11,072 bases of DNA from Gammaproteobacteria bacterium UBA2168 (GTDB taxonomy: Bacteria; Pseudomonadota; Gammaproteobacteria; Pseudomonadales; Azotimanducaceae): positions 560-11,631 of the forward strand of contig DCWG01000001.1 of assembly GCA_002327525.1 (NCBI GenBank), in the 5' to 3' direction. How positions within the stretch are numbered: position 1 is the stretch's first letter; each line of letters opens with the position of its first letter. The notes beneath the pieces were generated by a model that was not told the origin of the DNA, did no database searches, and worked only from the letters and a program-made list of their open reading frames with translations. A program made the translations under genes and the position numbers. Positions 6,808 through 11,072 of this stretch are shown piece after piece.

Positions 6808-8907
6808 TTGAATCCAGTTATCAAGGAATTTAAGTTTGGCGACCAGACGGTCACCATAGAAACCGGCCGCATTGCCAGACAAGCGAGTGGTGCTGCGCTG
6901 GTTACCATCGGCAACACAGTTGTGTTGACGACGGTGGTTGGGGCCAAATCGGCTCGGCCCGGGCAGGGTTTTTTCCCGCTCACAGTAAACTATCAGGAAA
7001 AAACCTACGCAGCCGGCAAGATCCCAGGCGGCTTTTTTCGCCGTGAAGGACGGCCGAGCGAGAAAGAGACTCTGACGTGTCGTCTGATCGATCGACCGAT
7101 CAGGCCGCTGTTTCCCAAGGGCTTCATGAACGAGGTGCAGGTGATCCCCACGGTCATGTCCGCGGACAATGACCAGGACCCCGATATTGCTGCGATGATC
7201 GGCACATCCGCCGCCCTTGCGATATCCGGTATCCCGTTCAGCGGTCCCATCGGTGCCGCGCGCGTCGGCTACAAGGATGGCAACTACATGCTGAATCCCG
7301 GCTATGCGGCACTCGAAGAGTCGATGCTGAACATGGTGGTTGCAGGCACCGAGTCCGCCGTTCTCATGGTGGAATCGGAAGCCAAGGAACTGACCGAAGA
7401 CGAAATGCTAGGCGCGGTTCTATTTGCCCACCAGGAAATGCAGGGCGTAATTCAGGCGGTGAAGGAGCTGGCTGCCGAGGCCGGTAAGCCTGCCTGGGAC
7501 TGGGCGCCGGAAGAAACCGATCAGACGCTGCTCGACGCGGTTTGTAATGCCGTTACGACTGATCTCGGGGAAGCGTATCGCATCACCGACAAGCTGGAAC
7601 GTCAGAATCGTGTCGGTGAACTGCGCAAACGCACCGTCGAGGCACTGTCCTCTGGCGACGATGCGCAGTACGCGGGAGATGACGTCGCCGACATGTTTGC
7701 CAAGGTCGAGAAAAACCTCGTGCGCGATCGTGTACTCAACGGAGAACCGAGAATCGACGGCCGAGATCTGCGTACCGTTCGCCCGATCAAGGTGGAAGTG
7801 GGAGTGTTGCCCAAGACGCACGGCTCTGCGTTGTTCACGCGCGGTGAAACGCAGGCGATCGTCACTGCTACGCTCGGCACCCTGCGGGATGCGGCCCTCA
7901 TCGACGCACTGGAAGGTACTTACAAAGACCAGTTCATGCTGCACTACAACTTCCCGCCCTACTCGGTCGGCGAAGCCAGCTTCATGGGTGGTCCGAAGCG
8001 TCGCGAGATAGGTCACGGGCGGCTAGCACGGCGCGGGATCGCAACGTGCCTGCCGAACCCGGACGATTTTCCGTACACGCTGCGTGTGGTCTCCGAGATC
8101 ACCGAATCCAATGGCTCGAGTTCCATGGCGTCAGTGTGCGGGTCTTCACTCGCGTTGATGGATGCGGGGGTACCGATGAAGGCGCCCATCGCAGGAGTTG
8201 CCATGGGGCTGGTGAAGGAAGGCAACAAGTACGCCGTACTCACCGACATTCTCGGCGACGAGGATCATCTCGGAGATATGGATTTCAAGGTGGCTGGCAC
8301 CGCCAATGGCGTAACGGCCTTGCAGATGGACATCAAGATCGATGGCATCACCGACGAAATCATGGAACAGGCGCTGGAGCAGGCCAATGAGGCCCGGCTG
8401 CACATCCTCGGCGAGATGAACAAGGTGATCGATAAGTCGCGGGATCAGATTTCCGAGAACGCCCCGGCAATGGTTGTCATCAACGTTCACCCAGACAAAA
8501 TTCGCGACATCATCGGTAAGGGTGGTGCGACCATTCGTTCCATCGTCGAGGAGACTGGCGCCGAGGTAGATATCGAGGACGATGGCAGCGTGCGCATCTA
8601 TGCGGCCGATGGTGCCGCGAAGGATGCCGCGGTGGCTCGCATCGAGGAGATCACCGCGGAAGCGGAAGTAGGCCGAATCTACAATGGCAAGGTAGAGCGC
8701 ATCGTCGATTTCGGCGCATTCGTAAACATCCTGCCTGGCAAGGACGGCCTGTTGCACATCTCACAAATCGCGCAGGAGCGCGTCGAGAACGTCACCGACT
8801 ACCTAAAGGAAGGTCAGATGGTGGATGTGGTGGTGCTCGATGTAGATCAGCGCGGGCGGATCAAGCTCAGCATGAAGGAAGTGGAAAACTACCGCGAGAG
8901 CGCGTAG
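6808..8907 (+). CDS. pnp: polyribonucleotide nucleotidyltransferase (PNPase)
   Basis: PNPase is the phosphorolytic 3'-5' exoribonuclease of the degradosome and bacterial RNA turnover, and works as a trimer. The predicted 699-aa protein has two RNase PH-like halves (about 1-215 and 310-545) joined by a helical domain. A KH domain (GKGG at 570-573) and an S1 domain (about 620-690) follow. FFRREGRPS is at 77-85, GSSS at 436-439, and the catalytic residues D486, D492 and K494 fall at the same numbers as in E. coli. The start is TTG, giving [11 protein letters not shown], which matches the E. coli N-terminus. The C-terminal tail after S1 is shorter than in E. coli (711 aa), where the tail is Ala/Pro-rich. 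Its leader hairpins suggest post-transcriptional control. Confidence 0.97.
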   Translation: MNPVIKEFKFGDQTVTIETGRIARQASGAALVTIGNTVVLTTVVGAKSARPGQGFFPLTVNYQEKTYAAGKIPGGFFRREGRPSEKETLTCRLIDRPIRPLFPKGFMNEVQVIPTVMSADNDQDPDIAAMIGTSAALAISGIPFSGPIGAARVGYKDGNYMLNPGYAALEESMLNMVVAGTESAVLMVESEAKELTEDEMLGAVLFAHQEMQGVIQAVKELAAEAGKPAWDWAPEETDQTLLDAVCNAVTTDLGEAYRITDKLERQNRVGELRKRTVEALSSGDDAQYAGDDVADMFAKVEKNLVRDRVLNGEPRIDGRDLRTVRPIKVEVGVLPKTHGSALFTRGETQAIVTATLGTLRDAALIDALEGTYKDQFMLHYNFPPYSVGEASFMGGPKRREIGHGRLARRGIATCLPNPDDFPYTLRVVSEITESNGSSSMASVCGSSLALMDAGVPMKAPIAGVAMGLVKEGNKYAVLTDILGDEDHLGDMDFKVAGTANGVTALQMDIKIDGITDEIMEQALEQANEARLHILGEMNKVIDKSRDQISENAPAMVVINVHPDKIRDIIGKGGATIRSIVEETGAEVDIEDDGSVRIYAADGAAKDAAVARIEEITAEAEVGRIYNGKVERIVDFGAFVNILPGKDGLLHISQIAQERVENVTDYLKEGQMVDVVVLDVDQRGRIKLSMKEVENYRESA

Positions 8908-8931
8908 CCGCCAGATTCTTCGTTCCGATAC

Positions 8932-8959
8932 AAAATGGCGCCCGATGTGGCGCCGTTTT
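8932..8959. terminator. bidirectional intrinsic terminator between pnp and the esterase gene
   Basis: AAAATGGCGCC (8932-8942) pairs with GGCGCCGTTTT (8949-8959) around a 6-nt loop, with one T-G wobble. The A run on one side and T run on the other give a U tract in either direction. It lies between the pnp stop (8907) and the convergent esterase stop (8973), so it probably ends both transcripts. The T runs are only four long. Confidence 0.8.
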
Positions 8960-8972
8960 AGTTCCTGACGGC

Positions 8973-10592
8973 CTATTCGAGGAACAGGCGGCGCTGTTCA
9001 CCGTGGGGATCAGACTGTGCCTGGGGTTCGAGATCGAACAGCATGACCATGCGGTCTTCGGTCGTATACGCGGGCCAGTCTGGTAGCAGTGCGTTGTTGG
9101 GATCACCAGTGCGCGCGAAAGCGAGCCAGGCCTCCGACATGAGATCGGCGATGCGTTGCTGGTCCTCGCCGACACCCGACATCGACGCCGACTTGGCGAC
9201 GTTGTCGAATACCATGCCGATTTCGAGTGCGTGTGGTGCGCGCCACTTGCCACCATCGACAGGTGTGTCCCAGTTCAACATGTAGAAGAACGCAGGCGCA
9301 CCTCCCTGCTCCGCCTTGCGGTCGGCCAGCTGATGACTGCGGTTGAGAAAACCGGCGTCGGTGGCGGCGGTAAACAGCAGATCGGCAGGCGAGTATTCGG
9401 GCCGGATACGCCGGTAGCCGGCTATGACTTCGCCAACGTCCACGTCCTTGCGGCCGAGTGAGGCGGTCATGGCTGACGGAAGCCGCTCCCAGTCGAGTTC
9501 GAACGTTGCCGGATTGCGCGCGCCGATGAACAGAGAAGTCTCCGTACGCGTGGTGCCGATCATCATAGGAATGTCAGCTGCCCGTGGTGTTGCATCCGGC
9601 ACGAAGGGGTGGCGAGCGAAGTGCTTATCATCGAGTACCGCCCGCACACCAAGTCTGATGCCAGCCGCGTTGACCTGCTCGTAGGCGGTGAGTATCTCGG
9701 CAGCGGGCAGGGTGAGGAGCTGATCGACCGTGTCCGCAGTGAGGCTGAGTGTTGCCAGCAGCGCAGCTGCACCCTCAGCAGCCTCTTGCTTCTCAATGAA
9801 CTCGAGGCCGGGCCCACTCTGTACCACGGCTTTGTGCACTAGACCCGAAGCCGCTTCCATGGCCATGAGGGCGCTGACTTTCACGCCGCCGCCGGATTCA
9901 CCGAAGATGGTCACGTTACCCGGATCTCCGCCGAACTCGGCAATGTTGTCACGCACCCATTCGAGTGCGAGTACCATGTCGAGAATTCCGGCGTTTCCGG
10001 AATCAGCGAAGCGGGCGCCGTATTCGCCGAGATAAGTGTATCCGAACACGTTTAGACGATGGTTGACGGTGACCACGACCACGTCACCGCGGTTGGCGAG
10101 TCGGACCCCATCGTAGGCGTTACTACTGCCGGAGCCGCGCGTGAGCCCGCCCCCGTGAAACCAGACCATAACCGGGCGTTTGCCGTCGTCCGACAGGGCT
10201 GGGGTCCAGACATTCAGGAACAGGCAGTCTTCGCTCAGGTCAGGCTTCGGGACCGTTGCCCAGGATTCGAAGAGTCCGCCGGCGGTACCCTCGGGATATG
10301 GGATCTGTACGGCGGATGCGCCAAATTCGAGAGCATCGGTGACATCGCTCCACGGCTCGGGTGACTGTGGGGCTGCAAACCGGGTGGTAGCCGTGTCCTT
10401 GCCATAGCGCACGCCCTTGAACACGAGGATGTCGTTTTCGATGAATCCTCGCACGCTGCCCATCGTGGTTCGTGCGATCGGCGCCTCGGGGCGCGGGGAT
10501 TTCGGAGCAGGAGCCTCGGGGGCGGGGCTGCAGGCGAGCACCGTCAGCAGGATCAATACCCCCAGTAACGTAGCTCTACTTCGTTGCCACAT
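8973..10592 (-). CDS. type B carboxylesterase, predicted lipoprotein
   Basis: This is a predicted carboxylesterase/lipase type B enzyme (COesterase, alpha/beta hydrolase) that hydrolyses carboxylic esters; its substrate is unknown. The 539-aa protein starts with a lipoprotein-like signal (hydrophobic 8-20, C21 after VLA) and a Pro/Ala-rich linker (22-40). S22 after the cysteine suggests the outer membrane. Family marks are EDCLFLNVW (121-129), the oxyanion HGGG (146-149), nucleophile S233 in GESGGG, probable E351 in TRTETSLF, and H454 in APHALEIG. The second family signature cysteine C123 has no visible partner near residue 94, where related enzymes often have a Cys for a disulfide. On the minus strand, GAGAGG (10601-10606) lies 8 nt before the ATG. 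The gene is convergent with pnp and functionally unrelated to it. Confidence 0.9.
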   Translation of the reverse strand: MWQRSRATLLGVLILLTVLACSPAPEAPAPKSPRPEAPIARTTMGSVRGFIENDILVFKGVRYGKDTATTRFAAPQSPEPWSDVTDALEFGASAVQIPYPEGTAGGLFESWATVPKPDLSEDCLFLNVWTPALSDDGKRPVMVWFHGGGLTRGSGSSNAYDGVRLANRGDVVVVTVNHRLNVFGYTYLGEYGARFADSGNAGILDMVLALEWVRDNIAEFGGDPGNVTIFGESGGGVKVSALMAMEAASGLVHKAVVQSGPGLEFIEKQEAAEGAAALLATLSLTADTVDQLLTLPAAEILTAYEQVNAAGIRLGVRAVLDDKHFARHPFVPDATPRAADIPMMIGTTRTETSLFIGARNPATFELDWERLPSAMTASLGRKDVDVGEVIAGYRRIRPEYSPADLLFTAATDAGFLNRSHQLADRKAEQGGAPAFFYMLNWDTPVDGGKWRAPHALEIGMVFDNVAKSASMSGVGEDQQRIADLMSEAWLAFARTGDPNNALLPDWPAYTTEDRMVMLFDLEPQAQSDPHGEQRRLFLE

Positions 10593-10615
10593 CGTCCGTT
10601 CCTCTCATCGTCACT

Positions 10616-10621
10616 AGTATA
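10616..10621 (-). promoter_or_regulatory. possible -10 element for the esterase gene
   Basis: Read on the minus strand this is TATACT, five of six matches to TATAAT. It lies 23 bp upstream of the esterase ATG and would give a short leader that still includes the ribosome binding site. No good -35 hexamer is visible at the usual distance, so it may depend on an activator or be a chance match. Confidence 0.35.
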
Positions 10622-10652
10622 GCCCAGAATAGAGTTGTTTTCGGTGCAATTA

Positions 10653-10666
10653 TTGATCGAGATCAG
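10653..10666. promoter_or_regulatory. FNR/Anr-like palindrome in the divergent intergenic region
   Basis: TTGATCGAGATCAG matches the FNR-family consensus TTGAT-N4-ATCAA at 9 of 10 positions. Its centre is at 10659.5. If it acted as a class II activator site on the cytochrome-like gene (centre at -41.5), transcription would start near 10701, and GGCAAT at 10689-10694 would sit at -10. The gene for a heme protein next door makes an oxygen-responsive site plausible. One near-consensus site in a window of this size can occur by chance. Confidence 0.4.
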
Positions 10667-10713
10667 AACACTTGCGGGTGGTAACCACGGCAATGAGCCA
10701 AGGCTGTTCGCGG

Positions 10714-10719
10714 GAGAGG
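10714..10719 (+). promoter_or_regulatory. ribosome binding site for the cytochrome-like ORF
   Basis: GAGAGG lies 6 nt before the TTG at 10726 and supports this start rather than GTG 10735 or the ATGs at 10765 and 10771. Confidence 0.65.
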
Positions 10720-10725
10720 TAGCAA

Positions 10726-10950
10726 TTGAAAATCGTGTACACGAGCGGAAACCAGGTCTGGCGTATGCTCATGGCGCTTGGTGTCATCCTGTATGCTGCG
10801 ACGCTTCAGGCACAGCCTGATTTGCAGCAGCGCGAGGCACTCTACGAGCGACAGTGCGCGGCGTGTCACGGTGAACAGGGTGATGGCAGGGAGCGCGATC
10901 GCGCTGGCCGAAAATCGGTTTCAGAGTGGATGGAGTTGCGGCTTGAGTAG
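10726..10950 (+). CDS. short exported c-type cytochrome-like protein, possibly truncated
   Basis: The 74-aa product starts at TTG behind a good ribosome binding site. Residues 1-29 look like a signal peptide: a hydrophobic core at about 14-27, with likely cleavage after L-Q-A at 29. A single heme-binding CxxCH (CAACH, 44-48) follows, then HGEQGDG, as in class I cytochromes c. The mature part would be only about 45 residues. A class I domain normally needs about 80 or more and a distal Met ligand; the only Met after the heme site is M69. Other frames after the stop do not resume a cytochrome-like sequence. It may be a truncated gene, a frameshifted one, or a genuinely short heme peptide. The last 8 nt overlap the start of the next ORF. 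Confidence 0.6.
   Translation: MKIVYTSGNQVWRMLMALGVILYAATLQAQPDLQQREALYERQCAACHGEQGDGRERDRAGRKSVSEWMELRLE
10932..10935 (+). promoter_or_regulatory. ribosome binding site for the last, partial gene
   Basis: GGAG lies 7 nt before TTG 10943, inside the end of the cytochrome-like ORF. This spacing decides the proposed start, because the frame is open further upstream. Confidence 0.5.
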
Positions 10951-11072
10951 CGCAGCCCGCCGCCTGGGGCAGTCCTTCATCCTGGTGTGTACGCTGATCA
11001 TTGGTGTGCATGACGCGCATGCCCTATCACCCGCAAACGCAAGGCAGGATTGCACGCTGGCATCAGAGGCTG
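10943..11072 (+). CDS. predicted exported protein, N-terminal part only
   Basis: This reading frame runs off the right edge; 43 codons are visible. From TTG 10943 it begins with a basic n-region (R6, R7), then a hydrophobic core FILVCTLIIGV at 12-22, then a probable signal peptidase I site after A-H-A (25-27). The mature part would start LSPANARQDC. I do not recognise the family from this short stretch. It overlaps the end of the cytochrome-like ORF by 8 nt, so the two may be coupled. The frame is open further upstream (for example an ATG at 10883), but only the TTG places the signal sequence at the N-terminus with a GGAG at normal distance. It could be a redox partner of the heme protein, but that is a guess from position. 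Confidence 0.5.
   Translation, partial: MSSAARRLGQSFILVCTLIIGVHDAHALSPANARQDCTLASEA

Noticed and set aside
1..11072. CRISPR array, insertion sequence, toxin-antitoxin or phage genes
   Set aside because: I saw no spaced direct repeats of CRISPR type, no transposase-like protein, no terminal inverted repeats and no paired small ORFs of toxin-antitoxin type.

Overview
The window is a moderately GC-rich piece of bacterial chromosome. Its first 8.9 kb is the conserved translation and RNA-metabolism cluster tRNA-fMet / rimP / nusA / infB / rbfA / truB / rpsO / pnp, all on the + strand. The order matches the metY-rimP-nusA-infB-rbfA-truB-rpsO-pnp block of Gammaproteobacteria such as E. coli. The proteins also resemble the gammaproteobacterial versions: NusA has two C-terminal acidic repeats, IF2 is long with two N-terminal modules, and PNPase keeps E. 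coli numbering at its catalytic residues. I infer a gammaproteobacterium, but cannot name a genus.

Layout. 1-56 is the 3' part of an initiator tRNA, followed by an intrinsic terminator (63-98). 99-351 is a leader without a convincing gene that contains three small hairpins. rimP (352-810), nusA (878-2419), infB (2455-5025), rbfA (5031-5423) and truB (5416-6336) follow with short gaps or an overlap. A terminator-like hairpin spans the truB stop. rpsO (6400-6669) follows, then a spacer with four consecutive hairpins, then pnp (6808-8907) with a TTG start. A bidirectional terminator (8932-8959) separates pnp from a convergent gene for a predicted lipoprotein carboxylesterase (8973-10592, - strand). 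Beyond a 133-bp divergent intergenic region carrying an FNR-like palindrome, a short c-type cytochrome-like ORF (10726-10950) overlaps the start of another predicted exported protein (10943 to the window end). This last gene has a TTG start and runs off the edge.

How the genes work together. RimP and RbfA are 30S assembly factors and S15 is a 30S protein. IF2 brings the initiator tRNA encoded at the left edge to the ribosome. TruB makes tRNA pseudouridine 55. NusA controls transcription elongation and termination, and PNPase degrades RNA. The right-hand 2 kb is unrelated accessory DNA for envelope or periplasmic functions.

The core operon is ordinary and I do not see a novel multi-gene system. 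The places worth a second look are the regulatory RNA structures (rimP leader, truB-rpsO and rpsO-pnp spacers), possible internal IF2 starts, and the right edge, where a heme-binding ORF is unusually short and is coupled to a second exported protein.
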